Origin: Actinomycetota bacterium
GTDB lineage: Bacteria; Actinomycetota; Actinomycetes; Streptosporangiales; Streptosporangiaceae
Assembly (NCBI GenBank): GCA_003168255.1
Contig: PMSU01000043.1
Location: 1 to 50,240 of the forward strand
Reading direction: 5' to 3'
Length of the DNA stretch: 50,240 nt
Shown here: positions 41,509 to 50,225 of the stretch, piece after piece
How positions within the stretch are numbered: position 1 is the stretch's first letter
Layout of the letters: every line of letters starts with the position of its first letter
Program-made: the position numbers and the translations under genes
Notes under the pieces: generated by a model
What the model was told of the DNA's origin: nothing
Database searches by the model: none
What the model saw: the letters and a program-made list of their open reading frames with translations, nothing else

Positions 41509-42375
41509 GTGCCTGAGCTAACGGAGATCGCGACCGGCGTCCTGGTGGCGACCAGCGAGATCTACGTGACCACGACGACCGTCATCGTCGGGCCGGATGG
41601 CAGCTGCCTCGTGGTCGATCCGGCGGTGACCGTAGCGGACCTGGCGGATCTCGCGGCGGAGCTCGCCGCCCGCGGCTTGCGGCCGCAGGCCGCCTGGTCC
41701 ACCCATCCGCACTGGGACCATGTGCTGTGGTGCCGGGAACTCGGGGATGTGCCGAGATTCGCCGCGCCACTGGCCGCATCGACCGCGGCGGCCGGGCGTG
41801 CGCAGTTGATCGCCGCTGCCCAGGCGACGGCTCCCGGTCATGACCCCGAGCTGCTCGGCCGTCTGACCGCCCTGGAGCCAGCTGCCGACCGCATTCCCTG
41901 GGACGGGCCGGACGCGCACGTGGTGATTCACGACGGGCATGCACCTGGCCATGGCGCCGTCTTCCTTCCCGGCAGCGGCACTCTGATCGCCGGCGACATG
42001 TGCTCGGACATCGAGATACCGCTGCTGGATCTGGCCGGGCGCGATCCGCTGGGTGACTACCGGGCCGGGCTGGAGCGGCTGGCGGCGCTGACCGGCGTTC
42101 GCCAGGTGATACCCGGCCACGGGCACGTCGGGGACGCCGCGGAGTTTCGCCGCCGCCTCGCCGCGGACGGCGGCTACACCAATGCCCTGGCGGGCGGGGT
42201 GCCGTTCGAGGACCCTCGGCTCACCCAGGACTGGCTGCGCGACACGCACAGCAGGCAACTGCGGCACGTCGCCGCGGCTAGGAAAGTCAACGCAAACCCT
42301 CCGGCTGCTAGCGTCGCCGACCGCGCTGCCGCAGACTCATCCATATCAGCGGTGTCCGGGTGGGCCTGGTCATGA
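41509..42375 (+). CDS. MBL-fold metallo-hydrolase
   Basis: The 288-residue protein has the metallo-beta-lactamase fold signature STHPHWDHVLW (HxHxDH), a later GHAPGHGAV with the third His, IAGDMCSDIE with the bridging Asp, and VIPGHGHVGD with the last His. The GTG at 41509 starts after GGAAAGC. Such enzymes hydrolyse thioesters, lactones or similar; the substrate is unknown. It opens a plus-strand pair with the zinc-ribbon membrane protein. Confidence 0.88.
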   Translation: MPELTEIATGVLVATSEIYVTTTTVIVGPDGSCLVVDPAVTVADLADLAAELAARGLRPQAAWSTHPHWDHVLWCRELGDVPRFAAPLAASTAAAGRAQLIAAAQATAPGHDPELLGRLTALEPAADRIPWDGPDAHVVIHDGHAPGHGAVFLPGSGTLIAGDMCSDIEIPLLDLAGRDPLGDYRAGLERLAALTGVRQVIPGHGHVGDAAEFRRRLAADGGYTNALAGGVPFEDPRLTQDWLRDTHSRQLRHVAAARKVNANPPAASVADRAAADSSISAVSGWAWS

Positions 42376-42395
42376 AAGGGCAGGCGCAGTAAGCC

Positions 42396-43268
42396 ATGCG
42401 GGTCTGCGCGACGTGCGGACGGACGAGAGACGAGGCTGCCGGGTTCTGCATGGGCTGCGGGAGCCTTTACCCCGACGTCGGACCGCAGGGCCCTTCCGAT
42501 CCGGATGGCGATGAGGCATCGGCGCCGTCTGCCATCGACAACATCCTGGGCTGGTCAGCCGGGAAAAGATCAGCCGGGAGAAGGTCAGCCGGGAGAAGGT
42601 CAGCCGGGAAAAGATCAGCCGGGAGAAGATCAGCCGGGGGAAAACCGCCTTCCCGGCGTCCGCACAGGTTCGTGGTTGCAGCCGTCCTCGTCGTCGTGCT
42701 AGCGGTTGCAGGCACGGTAGCCATCTTGTTGTCTGGCGGGCACGGTTCCCCGCAGCCCGGTCTGCCCGCAGCCTTCCGATCGCTGGGGGCGGGCTCACCG
42801 TCACCGTTGCCCGGCACTACCTCAGCGGCCCCGGCAGCGTCGCCGACTCCGGTGGCCAGCACCGGCCCGGTGGGTGTGGCGGCGGCCGTAGCGAAGAACC
42901 CGGACACATCGCGTATCTTGCCGCTGCTCGATAAGTATTTCGCCGCGATCAATAAACACGACTACCAGAGCTTCTTTGCACTGTTCAACTCGCCAGGACA
43001 GGAAGAATTGTCGGCCGGGCAGTTTAGTAGCGGATTCCAGTCCACGGTAGATTCCAATGAAACACTCGTGGGAATTTCGGACGCCGCGGACGGGCCAACC
43101 ATCGCCGCGGTGACGTTTAACAGTCATCAGAACCCAGCGAATAGCATCAATCACAGCGAGGCATGCACGAGCTGGCACATATCGCTGTTCCTGGAACAAG
43201 ACGGTGCCGGGTACTTAATCGGCAAACCTCCGGTTAGCTACAATGCGTCATATGCGCCGTGTCCCTGA
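42396..43268 (+). CDS. Zinc-ribbon, single-TM protein with pentapeptide repeats
   Basis: A short N-terminal zinc ribbon (CATC...CMGC) is followed by an acidic linker, six tandem basic pentapeptides (SAGKR/SAGRR), a membrane helix (VVAAVLVVVLAVAGTVAILL), a Pro/Ser/Thr linker and a C-terminal extracellular domain of about 110 residues (RILPLLDKYFAAINKHDYQSFFALFN...). The last domain resembles NTF2-like or stress-type domains of actinobacterial secreted proteins. The layout implies a sensor or regulator that spans the membrane, with the basic repeat on the cytoplasmic face. The function is unknown. Confidence 0.7.
   Translation: MRVCATCGRTRDEAAGFCMGCGSLYPDVGPQGPSDPDGDEASAPSAIDNILGWSAGKRSAGRRSAGRRSAGKRSAGRRSAGGKPPSRRPHRFVVAAVLVVVLAVAGTVAILLSGGHGSPQPGLPAAFRSLGAGSPSPLPGTTSAAPAASPTPVASTGPVGVAAAVAKNPDTSRILPLLDKYFAAINKHDYQSFFALFNSPGQEELSAGQFSSGFQSTVDSNETLVGISDAADGPTIAAVTFNSHQNPANSINHSEACTSWHISLFLEQDGAGYLIGKPPVSYNASYAPCP
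42555..42644. repeat. Six tandem 15-bp repeats inside a gene
   Basis: The unit TCAGCCGGGAAAAGA recurs six times with one- or two-base changes (starting 42555, 42570, 42585, 42600, 42615, 42630). The period is a multiple of three and encodes SAGKR-type pentapeptides. Confidence 0.95.
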
Positions 43269-43269
43269 G

Positions 43270-43437
43270 GGCAGCGGAATTATCTCCCTGTCCGAACGTA
43301 AATCCGCCAGTGCCTGTGCCCCCGCCCCAGACTTGCTCGGGGATCTGGTACCCGGAATTGGCCGCGCCGGCCATCGTCGACAGCAGGGACTTGGCCCCGG
43401 TCAGGTTGCCGTCGGCTAGCAGCCCGGGTACTCCCGT
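43270..43437 (-). pseudogene. Fragment of a GH15 glucoamylase-like gene
   Basis: In frame with, and right after, the ATP-grasp gene's TAG, about 55 codons read like the C-terminal catalytic part of GH15 glucoamylases: GAANSGYQIPEQVWGGGTGTGGFTF contains the PEQVW motif. The rest of such an enzyme (over 600 residues) is absent. There is no start or stop of its own. I read it as a remnant of a deleted gene; a chance match is unlikely given the length and order of motif residues. Confidence 0.6.
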
Positions 43438-44790
43438 CTACCGGACGTGCAGGCAGGACCCGACGTACGCGCCGGAGTCGATGTTGATCACCTCGACGTT
43501 AGATTCGACCGTCGTGGCCCTGGCAAAGATTCCGCCGTAGCCGTTGACCACAGTGAAAGCCCCCCAGGTGATGATCCACGGGATGGGGTCCCCGTTGCCG
43601 GCGGGGAACAGCTCGGGTACCGGCCGGATCCTGCGCTGGATCACGTACGGGCCGTCCAGCGCCGCGCGGACCTGCTCCTCCCACAGCTGCGCGCTGATGT
43701 CCTCGCGCCAGCCCAGCAGGACGCCGTGCCCGCCATGCAGCAGGGTCGGCTTCAAGGCCAGGTCGTGCTGGTGACTGAGGGCATAGCCGAGCAGGTCGAC
43801 CCGGCGGCCGTCCTCCAGGGTCACCGGTCCAGACCGCACCATCCGGGTCCACGGCAAGATCCGGTCCAGGCTGGCGAGCTCCTGGCCAGCAAACAACGGC
43901 CGGTTCTCCTCGTCGGACAGCATGGCCAGCGCGCCCTTGCTGGCGAACAGGCCCGAATCCATCGGCGTGAAAATCTTGACCCAGCCCCGGGCCGCGGCAT
44001 CCAGGATCGGGTCCATCAGGGCGGGGGCATCCGGGTACTCGAGCAGATCCTCGATCATGAACAGTCGGTCGATGATGTCGACCGGCCGGTCGCCCAGCCA
44101 GACCCGGCTGTCGTGAACCTCAAGCTGCCCGATGTGGCCCGGTTGCGCGTCGAATCCCAGCTTCTGAAAACGATCGGTGTAATGGCGTATGTAAGGCTCC
44201 AGCGTCTGGTAGCTGCTGGGCCAGTCCGTGGTCACCATCATCGGCCGCGAACCGGGCTCGAATCCGCTCTCCACGAACATGTCGTTGGCTTGCTCGCGCA
44301 ACGTGTCGACATAGTCCAGCCGGTGGGCCTGCGCGAACTCGGCCAGGACCGGGTGCTCCAGCAGCTCACGGCACATGTCGGCGTTGTCCATGCCGCCCAG
44401 TGCGCTGCCCATGTTGAACTCCAGCAGTCGGAAGCCGGTCTCGTCGACGTACAAATCCGCCCGGGTCTGCTTCGTCACCGCGGCACCGCGGCTGCGCATG
44501 ATGGCCGATACCTGGACTTCGGTCATGCCGACCGCGCGGGCGAACGCGGCCAGATTCCCGCCGTAGAGCCGGTCGGGGAGGCTGACCAGCGCGGAGCGCA
44601 GGTTGGCCAGGTCCGCGTACAACTGGTCGCACTCGTCGCGGCCGAGGAACAGCGGCCGGGACAGGTACCGGCCGCTGTAGAAGGCGTTAAGCATGTCGGA
44701 CGCTGGCAGTCTGCCAATCAGTTCGCGGGCCGGGGCGCCGCTTCGCTTGACCTCGTCGAGGTACCGGGCGGTGAGCATGGCTCGGTTCAT
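43438..44790 (-). CDS. ATP-grasp-like ligase (450 aa)
   Basis: The protein resembles circularly permuted ATP-grasp enzymes such as glutathionylspermidine synthase-like proteins: YVDETGFRLLEFNMGSALGG, with LEFNMG, and a later LALKPTLLHGGHGVLLGWRE with the GGHGV nucleotide-binding loop, then YVIQRRIRPVPELF. The ATG at 44790 follows AAAGGAAG by 8 bases. It is divergent from an MFS transporter gene 328 bases away. The setting suggests a peptide-bond-forming or amide ligase whose product is exported. The substrate is unknown; family identity is from motif patterns only. Confidence 0.65.
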   Translation of the reverse strand: MNRAMLTARYLDEVKRSGAPARELIGRLPASDMLNAFYSGRYLSRPLFLGRDECDQLYADLANLRSALVSLPDRLYGGNLAAFARAVGMTEVQVSAIMRSRGAAVTKQTRADLYVDETGFRLLEFNMGSALGGMDNADMCRELLEHPVLAEFAQAHRLDYVDTLREQANDMFVESGFEPGSRPMMVTTDWPSSYQTLEPYIRHYTDRFQKLGFDAQPGHIGQLEVHDSRVWLGDRPVDIIDRLFMIEDLLEYPDAPALMDPILDAAARGWVKIFTPMDSGLFASKGALAMLSDEENRPLFAGQELASLDRILPWTRMVRSGPVTLEDGRRVDLLGYALSHQHDLALKPTLLHGGHGVLLGWREDISAQLWEEQVRAALDGPYVIQRRIRPVPELFPAGNGDPIPWIITWGAFTVVNGYGGIFARATTVESNVEVINIDSGAYVGSCLHVR

Positions 44791-45118
44791 CGCGATGGCT
44801 TCCTTTCCGGTCGATGATCGATGAGGACGGACGTCACCGCCGCGGTCCAGCGGGCGTCCACGGGCGCCGCGCCCGTCCGCGTCTCCGATTCCCCTAACAG
44901 TCCAGAGGACAGACCCGGCTGCCCCTGATACAGCTCCGGCTTCAGCCCCCCGCCGGCCACTCCAGCCGCCCCGACGCCCAGCGCTCGGGCGAACCTGTAT
45001 CAGCTGACCCCCGTTCCGTCCTCTCCATTGCCAGCGGCATCTGTAGCGACGAGGCTGCTCGTCCTGTCGGCGGCCGGGTGTGTCGTGCCCCAGAGTCGGG
45101 ATAAAAGGTGGATCACCG
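44791..45118. other. Divergent promoter region
   Basis: The 328 bases between the ATP-grasp gene and the MFS gene contain no gene I can support, only the promoters and ribosome sites of the two divergent genes. The opposite-strand open frames across it are Arg/Gly-rich noise. Confidence 0.5.
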
Positions 45119-46402
45119 ATGAGTAGTGAAGCGTCAGGTGAACGAGCAGCAACCGCAGACACCCCGCCCCGTGCCCTGGGCGTCCTAGCCACCTGGCGGC
45201 AGACCCCTGGCCAGGCAAGGGCGCTGCTGGCCGGCGTATTCGTCAGCAGGCTCGCCGGATTCCTGCAGATCTTCCTGGTGCTGTTCCTCACCCGCCGGGG
45301 CTACTCCGCGGGACAGGCTGGCTTCGCCCTGGGGATGTACGGTGCCGGCGGGGTCGTGGGCACGTTCGCCGGCGGCTGGCTCAGCGACCGGCTGAGCGCT
45401 CGGACCGCGACATTGATCAGCATGATGGGCTCGGCGGTGCTGATCGCCTCGATCATCTATCTCCGGGTTTATCTCCTGATCCTGCTGGCCGTGCTTCTGG
45501 TGAGCACCGTCGGCCTGCTCTACCGGCCGGCCGCGCAGTCCCTCATCACCGAGCTCGCTCCGCCCGGCCAGCTGGTCATGGTGACCGCGATGTACCGGTT
45601 GTGCCTGAACCTGGGCACCACCGCCGCCCCGCTGATAGGCGTGGCGCTGGCGTCGGTCTCCTATGACCTGCTCTTCTGGGCCGAGGCGCTGGCCGCCATG
45701 ACCTACGGCTTGATCGCCCTGCTGGCATTGCCGCGGCGGGTCAGGCGTGCCGAGTCGTCCCCCCAAGCAGCGCGGCAGCCCCGTCCCGGATACCTGGCAG
45801 TCTTTGCTGACTGGCGGTACCTGGTCTTCCTGTCTGCCTTTTTGCTGGTGTGCATCGTCTACTGCCAGTACACGGTGGTGCTCCCGCTGGCGATCGTGCA
45901 CGCCGGCCTGACCATCTGGTGGTACGGCGCGATCGTCACCCTCAATGCCGTCATCGTCGTGACCTGCGAGGTAGTGGCGACCAAGTTCGTGCAGAGCTGG
46001 CCGTTGCGGCTGACCCAGCTGGCTGGCTGGAGCCTGCTCGCGATTGGGTATGGCATATACGCGATCGGGATGGTGCCGGTCTTCCTCATCCTCGGCACGC
46101 TGGTCTGGACCCTTTCCGAGATCATCGGCGCGCCGACCACGTATGCCTATCCCGGCCTGATCGCTCCTGCCCAGCTCAGGGGACGTTACTTCGGCGCCAT
46201 GCAGAGCATGTTCGGCCTCGGCTCCGCGGTCGGCCCGATCCTCGGGGTCGAGCTCTTCGACCACGTGGGCCAGCGGGTATGGCTGTGGGTAGCCGCGGTT
46301 GCGGTCCTGGCCACCGTCGTCGGCCGGATCGGCGTGCGCAATCCCGCCGCCATGCCGACCCCCGAGCCTGATCCCGAGCCTGCGGCCCAGGCGGTCGGCT
46401 AA
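45119..46402 (+). CDS. MFS transporter (12 TM)
   Basis: A 427-residue major facilitator: helix 1 with SRLAGFLQIFLVLFL, the loop GWLSDRLSARTA between helices 2 and 3, about 12 hydrophobic segments and a Pro/Glu-rich C-terminus. The ATG at 45119 follows AAAGGTGG; 45080 is also open but adds a poorly conserved leader. The family suggests export of small molecules or drugs. With the divergent ATP-grasp gene it may export that enzyme's product. It ends beside two 38-bp direct repeats. Confidence 0.88.
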   Translation: MSSEASGERAATADTPPRALGVLATWRQTPGQARALLAGVFVSRLAGFLQIFLVLFLTRRGYSAGQAGFALGMYGAGGVVGTFAGGWLSDRLSARTATLISMMGSAVLIASIIYLRVYLLILLAVLLVSTVGLLYRPAAQSLITELAPPGQLVMVTAMYRLCLNLGTTAAPLIGVALASVSYDLLFWAEALAAMTYGLIALLALPRRVRRAESSPQAARQPRPGYLAVFADWRYLVFLSAFLLVCIVYCQYTVVLPLAIVHAGLTIWWYGAIVTLNAVIVVTCEVVATKFVQSWPLRLTQLAGWSLLAIGYGIYAIGMVPVFLILGTLVWTLSEIIGAPTTYAYPGLIAPAQLRGRYFGAMQSMFGLGSAVGPILGVELFDHVGQRVWLWVAAVAVLATVVGRIGVRNPAAMPTPEPDPEPAAQAVG

Positions 46403-46413
46403 GACATATTTTT

Positions 46414-46510
46414 CCGAACGGCCAGTCGTCGGACCCGCCGCGAACGTGCACAAGGACTCCGGCGCCACGTCCCCGAACGGCCAGTCGTCGGACCCGCCGC
46501 GAACGTGCAC
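46414..46510. repeat. 38-bp direct repeat, two copies
   Basis: Copy 1 (46414-46451) and copy 2 (46473-46510) are identical, 21 bases apart, and begin CCGAACGGCCAGTCGTCGG. They lie in the gap between the convergent MFS and LuxR-type genes. Confidence 0.9.
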
Positions 46511-46527
46511 GCGGCAGGACCGCGCCG

Positions 46528-47556
46528 TCAGAGCGGTCCGGTTTCCTCCTGCTCGGCAGTGGGCGGTCGGCCGAGCAGGCCGAGTTCCATGGCCCGGACG
46601 CCGGCCTGGAACCGGCTCCGCGCGGACAGCCTCGCCATCAGCTCGGCGGTAATCCGCCGCCCGGTGCGAACCGAAACGCCGAGCCGCCGGGCGATCACCT
46701 CGTCGGTCAGGCCGTCGGCCAGCAGCCGCACGACCGCCTGTTCCTGCCCGGTGAGATCGCCGCCACCCCGGCGCGGCCGTTCCGCGCCGAGCGGGATGGA
46801 CTGCTCCCACACGTGTTCGAACAGTTCGCACAGCGCGCCGACCACGCCGGTGCCCTGCATGAGCACCGCGCCTACGGTCTCGGCATCCGGATCGGTCGGA
46901 ACGAGCGCTCGCTCCCGGTCGTACACGATGAGCCGTAGCGAGAGCGCGGGAGCGGTGCGGACATGCGCGCCGCTGTTGGCCAGCCAGCGCGCGTAGTGGA
47001 GCGATTCGTGGTCGTTGTAGACGCCGTGCACGTAGACCGTGCGCATCTGCACCCCGCGGTCGAGCACGGCCTGGTCCAACGGCTTGCTGGCCTCCATCGT
47101 GGTGGCCGACTGGGCCCCGCGGGGCGCGAAGGCTAGCATCTCGGTCCGGCACGCCGCGGCCATCTCCTCAATCCGGGACCGGATCTCGTCGATCCCGGTG
47201 AGCTGCTCCATTTCCGGCACGAGCCGCATCGGGTAGAGGTCGGCGTGCTCGCTGATCAGCCGCGTCACCGCGATCCGGGATGCGGCGATTTCCTGCTGCC
47301 GTTGCAGCAGGTCCTGCTCCTGGCGGGCCAGCAGCGAGGCCAGGCCGAGCTCGGGGCTAACCGGCCGCAGGCTCCCGGGCTTCTCCCATGACGGCCGCAC
47401 CAGCGACAGCCGTCCCAGTTCGTCGAGGGCAGCGCGCACGCGGTCGACCGGCCAGTCGAGGGAGGTGACCAGTTCGGCCACGCCAAACCGCGGACTGGCG
47501 AGAATCGCTCGATAGACGGCGACCGCGTCAGTCCCCAGGCCCAGTGATTCCAGCAT
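46528..47556 (-). CDS. TrmB/LuxR-type transcriptional regulator
   Basis: The 342-residue protein has a TrmB-like winged helix near the N-terminus (LGLGTDAVAVYRAILASPRFGVAELVTSLDW), a coiled-coil, a middle domain and a C-terminal LuxR helix-turn-helix (DGLTDEVIARRLGVSVRTGRRITAELMARLSARSRF). Such two-HTH regulators are common in actinobacteria, often beside secondary-metabolism or stress genes; their ligands are mostly unknown. It is convergent with the MFS gene and may control the ATP-grasp/MFS pair. The start at ATG-47556 has no clear alternative. Confidence 0.85.
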   Translation of the reverse strand: MLESLGLGTDAVAVYRAILASPRFGVAELVTSLDWPVDRVRAALDELGRLSLVRPSWEKPGSLRPVSPELGLASLLARQEQDLLQRQQEIAASRIAVTRLISEHADLYPMRLVPEMEQLTGIDEIRSRIEEMAAACRTEMLAFAPRGAQSATTMEASKPLDQAVLDRGVQMRTVYVHGVYNDHESLHYARWLANSGAHVRTAPALSLRLIVYDRERALVPTDPDAETVGAVLMQGTGVVGALCELFEHVWEQSIPLGAERPRRGGGDLTGQEQAVVRLLADGLTDEVIARRLGVSVRTGRRITAELMARLSARSRFQAGVRAMELGLLGRPPTAEQEETGPL

Positions 47557-47939
47557 CGCCCCCAGCTCGCAGGTCGACGACTGGTCGTCCTTTTCCTATC
47601 ACGCCAGTGGATTCGCAACAACGTGTACCGATGCAGCCTTGCAGTGGCAAGCCGGATGGATTTTCCTTACCACCCAGGGTAATGATCCGATCTCTGTTGC
47701 CGGCTGCGGCTCCTGACCGGCTGGCCGCGAGGGCTGCCAGGTCGGCAGCGTCGTCGCGGCGGACCGCCGCGTGCAACGGCCGAAACGTCATTCCGATCAG
47801 CCGCCAACGGTACACGCCAGAGCCTCGAATGACCGTATAGGTCGGACCGGCAGCATGGGAGCAGTCAATGCGCATGTCAAGCGCCGCCACCGAGGCCACC
47901 GCCGCTTACCCAGCCCGCGCCCATTCAGGGGGTGACGGA
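47557..47939. other. Gap before the SARP-linked gene
   Basis: The 383 bases between the divergent LuxR-type gene and the next gene hold no gene I can support. An opposite-strand frame (47528-47899) is open but lacks the codon bias or homology of a real gene. Confidence 0.5.
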
Positions 47940-48251
47940 ATGTATCTCGTCAAAGCCGACCTGATGGTTGCAATACCGATCAGCGACACGGACCTGCGAG
48001 CACACCTGGTGGGCGCCGCCGCGCCTGAGGACGGCCTGGAGCACGTATACGCGCAGGTCGGCACCGCTGAGGCGAAGCTGGTGCTCTTCGTTCGCAAGAG
48101 CAGCGCCGCGGACGCCGAGCGCACCGCCGTCCGGCTGTGCCGGCGTACCCTCGCGACGAGCCCGGCCCTGATCGGCTGGAGCCTGGTCGGCTGCGCCGCC
48201 GCGTCCGAGTCGTTCGTCCCGCCGTGGCTAGACCTGGACACCGGGCCGTAA
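47940..48251 (+). CDS. Small hypothetical protein (103 aa)
   Basis: The ATG at 47940 gives MYLVKADLMVAIPIS, a strand-like start, then a helix and a strand (AKLVLFVRKSSA), a second helix and an Ala-rich end, consistent with a small ferredoxin-like alpha/beta fold. A longer frame from 47868 is possible but its N-terminus is low-complexity. It lies 166 bases before the SARP gene and may be its target or partner. I do not recognise the family. Confidence 0.55.
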   Translation: MYLVKADLMVAIPISDTDLRAHLVGAAAPEDGLEHVYAQVGTAEAKLVLFVRKSSAADAERTAVRLCRRTLATSPALIGWSLVGCAAASESFVPPWLDLDTGP

Positions 48252-48417
48252 CGCCGCGATATCTCCCCATCAGGCCGGCTGTCAGCTTCCTGCCATGCAG
48301 GATGATGACAGTTCTGAATGGCGATTTCCGCCTGTCTAGGGCCAACACTCGTACTCAGGCGCACGGCCGCAGGCTGGCCGGTGAGGCAGCCGGTCAGCAC
48401 CGATGGAAGGAGACGAG

Positions 48418-49221
48418 ATGATCCGGTACGCGATTCTCGGCGGCGTGGAGGTCACGAATGGCGACCGGGTCTTCACCCCCACCGCGCCGAAGGTCCGCCA
48501 GGTACTCGCCCTGCTCCTGCTGCGGACCAACCGGCTGGTCCAGGCGGATGCGGTGATTGAGGAGTTGTGGGGGGACTCGCCGCCGAAAAGCGCGCTCATC
48601 ACCGCGCAGACCTACATCTACCAGCTGCGCAAGCTCATCAAGCAGGAGGGACTCGCGCCCGAGGGCAGCGAGCTGCTGGTCAGCCGGCCAACCGGCTACC
48701 GGCTACAGATTGAACCCCAGCAGCTGGATGTCCACATCTTCGAGGAGCTCCTCAGCCTGGGCCGGCAGCTGCTGGCGGAGGGACGGCCGCAGGCCGCTTC
48801 GCAGCGGTTGCAAGAGGCGCTGGACCTGTGGTCGGGGCCACCGCTCGCGAACATCTCGCACGGCTCGCTGCTGAGCCCGTACGCCATTCATCTCGAAGAG
48901 CAGCGGCTGCGCGCACTGGAGCTCCGGATCCAGGCCGACGTCAAGCTGAGCCGCGAACGCGAGCTCATCGGCGAGCTGCGGTCCCTGGTGGTGACGTACC
49001 CGCTCAACGAGTGGTTCCATGGCCAGCTCATCGGGGCCCTGCACCGGGCCGGACGGCGTGGCGAGGCGTTCGAGGCCTACCACCGGGTCCGCAGCGTTCT
49101 GTGCCGGGAACTCGGCGTCGACCCGTCGCCGGAGTTGCAGCGGCTGCACCAGGAGGTGCTGACCGCGGGCGCCCCGGCCCGGCCGGTGGCGGCCCATTCC
49201 AGCGCTGCGGGCCGGCTATGA
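48418..49221 (+). CDS. SARP-family transcriptional activator
   Basis: The 267-residue protein is a compact AfsR/SARP-type activator. The N-terminal OmpR-like winged helix (RYAILGGVEVTNGDRVF, KVRQVLALLLLRTNRLV, ALITAQTYIYQLRKLI) is followed by the BTAD domain from LDVHIFEELLSLGRQLL to PLNEWFHGQLIGALHRAGRRGEAFEAYHRVRSVL. AAGGAGA precedes ATG-48418. Such activators commonly drive small-molecule biosynthesis. Candidate targets are nearby genes, but no heptamer repeats were confirmed here. It overlaps the YjbR gene by 4 nt (ATGA). Confidence 0.9.
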   Translation: MIRYAILGGVEVTNGDRVFTPTAPKVRQVLALLLLRTNRLVQADAVIEELWGDSPPKSALITAQTYIYQLRKLIKQEGLAPEGSELLVSRPTGYRLQIEPQQLDVHIFEELLSLGRQLLAEGRPQAASQRLQEALDLWSGPPLANISHGSLLSPYAIHLEEQRLRALELRIQADVKLSRERELIGELRSLVVTYPLNEWFHGQLIGALHRAGRRGEAFEAYHRVRSVLCRELGVDPSPELQRLHQEVLTAGAPARPVAAHSSAAGRL

Positions 49222-49655
49222 CCGGTGCCAGCCAGGACTCGTCGGCGGCCGCCCGGCCGCTGGTAACCGTCGAGCAGATCCGGCGCGTGGCGCTGTCGCT
49301 GCCCCGCGCTTATGAGGCGCTCGTCCGCGACCGGGTCAAGTTCCGGGTCGGCCGGATCGTCTTTGTGGCACTGAGCCGCGATGAGCTGGACATGGGCTGC
49401 GGGTTCCCCAGGGAGGAGCGGGCGGCACGGGTGGCTGCGGAGCCAGAGAAGTTTTACATGCCGATCCCCTCGGAGCTGCGTTACCAGTGGATCGAGGTCC
49501 GGCTGACCGCCATCGATGCCGCGGAGATGCGAGAGCTGGTCACCGACGCCTGGTGCATGGTAGTCCCGAAGCGGGTGTCCGCCGAGTACCTCGGCAGTGT
49601 CCGGCACCTGGCCGACACGCTCGCCGATCCGGCGGATCCCAACCCAGCGAAATGA
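49218..49655 (+). CDS. MmcQ/YjbR-family protein
   Basis: A 145-residue protein of the YjbR fold: LVTVEQIRRVALSLPRAYEALVRDRVKFRVG, GCGFPREERAARVAAEPEKFYM and LVTDAWCMVVPKRVSAEYL. YjbR-like domains are thought to bind nucleic acids or act in stress; the biochemical role is unknown. The ATG overlaps the SARP stop, so the two are translationally coupled and probably belong to one operon. Confidence 0.85.
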   Translation: MTGASQDSSAAARPLVTVEQIRRVALSLPRAYEALVRDRVKFRVGRIVFVALSRDELDMGCGFPREERAARVAAEPEKFYMPIPSELRYQWIEVRLTAIDAAEMRELVTDAWCMVVPKRVSAEYLGSVRHLADTLADPADPNPAK

Positions 49656-49789
49656 AGTCGGTGCGAGCCGCGGTGCCAGCCTTTCGGCTGCTGGCCCGGT
49701 ATTCACCCCTTGCACGAGTCGGCCGCACCGTGTACGAAAGGACCCGTTTGTCCTAGCTAGCGTGCTGCCTCCGCGGAAAGGTGTCCCTC

Positions 49790-50113
49790 ATGCCCAAGTA
49801 TCTGTTTCAAGGGTCCTACATCGGCGAAGGGCTGAAGGGCCTGGCCACCGAGGTAGGCTCGCCGCGCATAGCGGCGGCGAAGCAGCTGTTCGGCAGCCTG
49901 GGCGGGACGCTGGAATGCTTCTACTTCGCCTTCGGCGCCGAGGACCTCGTCGTCATCTGTGACCTGCCAGACAACGTGAGCGCCGCCGCGTTCTCGCTGG
50001 CCATCAACAACTCCGGCAAGGCCAGGGGCCGGGTCACCGCGTTGCTGACAGCGCAGGAAATGGACCAGGTCATCACGAAGTCGCCGGAGTACCGCGCGCC
50101 AGGGGAGTCCTGA
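49790..50113 (+). CDS. GYD-domain protein
   Basis: A 107-residue protein with the family start PKYLFQGSYIGEGLKGLATE and core CFYFAFGAEDLVVICDLPDN, consistent with the GYD domain, whose function is not established. The GTG at 49781 has no proper spacing to AAAGG, while ATG-49790 lies 9 bases after it and fits better. It lies 134 bases downstream of the YjbR gene and is followed by a strong terminator. Confidence 0.82.
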   Translation: MPKYLFQGSYIGEGLKGLATEVGSPRIAAAKQLFGSLGGTLECFYFAFGAEDLVVICDLPDNVSAAAFSLAINNSGKARGRVTALLTAQEMDQVITKSPEYRAPGES

Positions 50114-50189
50114 CCGCAATCCGGGCATGGGCCGGGTTGCTTGCCTGCTAGCCACGGCGCTCGACCGCCGGGCCGGTGGCACGTCCCGC

Positions 50190-50225
50190 GGCGGCCGGCC
50201 GGATCCGCCGTCCCGGCCGGCCGCC
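50190..50225 (+). terminator. Strong hairpin after the GYD gene
   Basis: A 13-bp perfect inverted repeat, GGCGGCCGGCCGG (50190-50202) and CCGGCCGGCCGCC (50213-50225), with a 10-base loop lies 77 bases past the GYD stop codon. There is no U-tract. The remaining window edge to 50240 is non-coding. Confidence 0.6.

Noticed and set aside
45185..47152. A 655-codon minus-strand frame across the MFS gene and into the regulator gene
   Set aside because: It is the opposite strand of an obvious 12-TM transporter and has no family motif.
47528..47899. A 123-codon minus-strand frame upstream of the regulator gene
   Set aside because: No recognisable motif, overlaps the regulator start and the next gene's leader.
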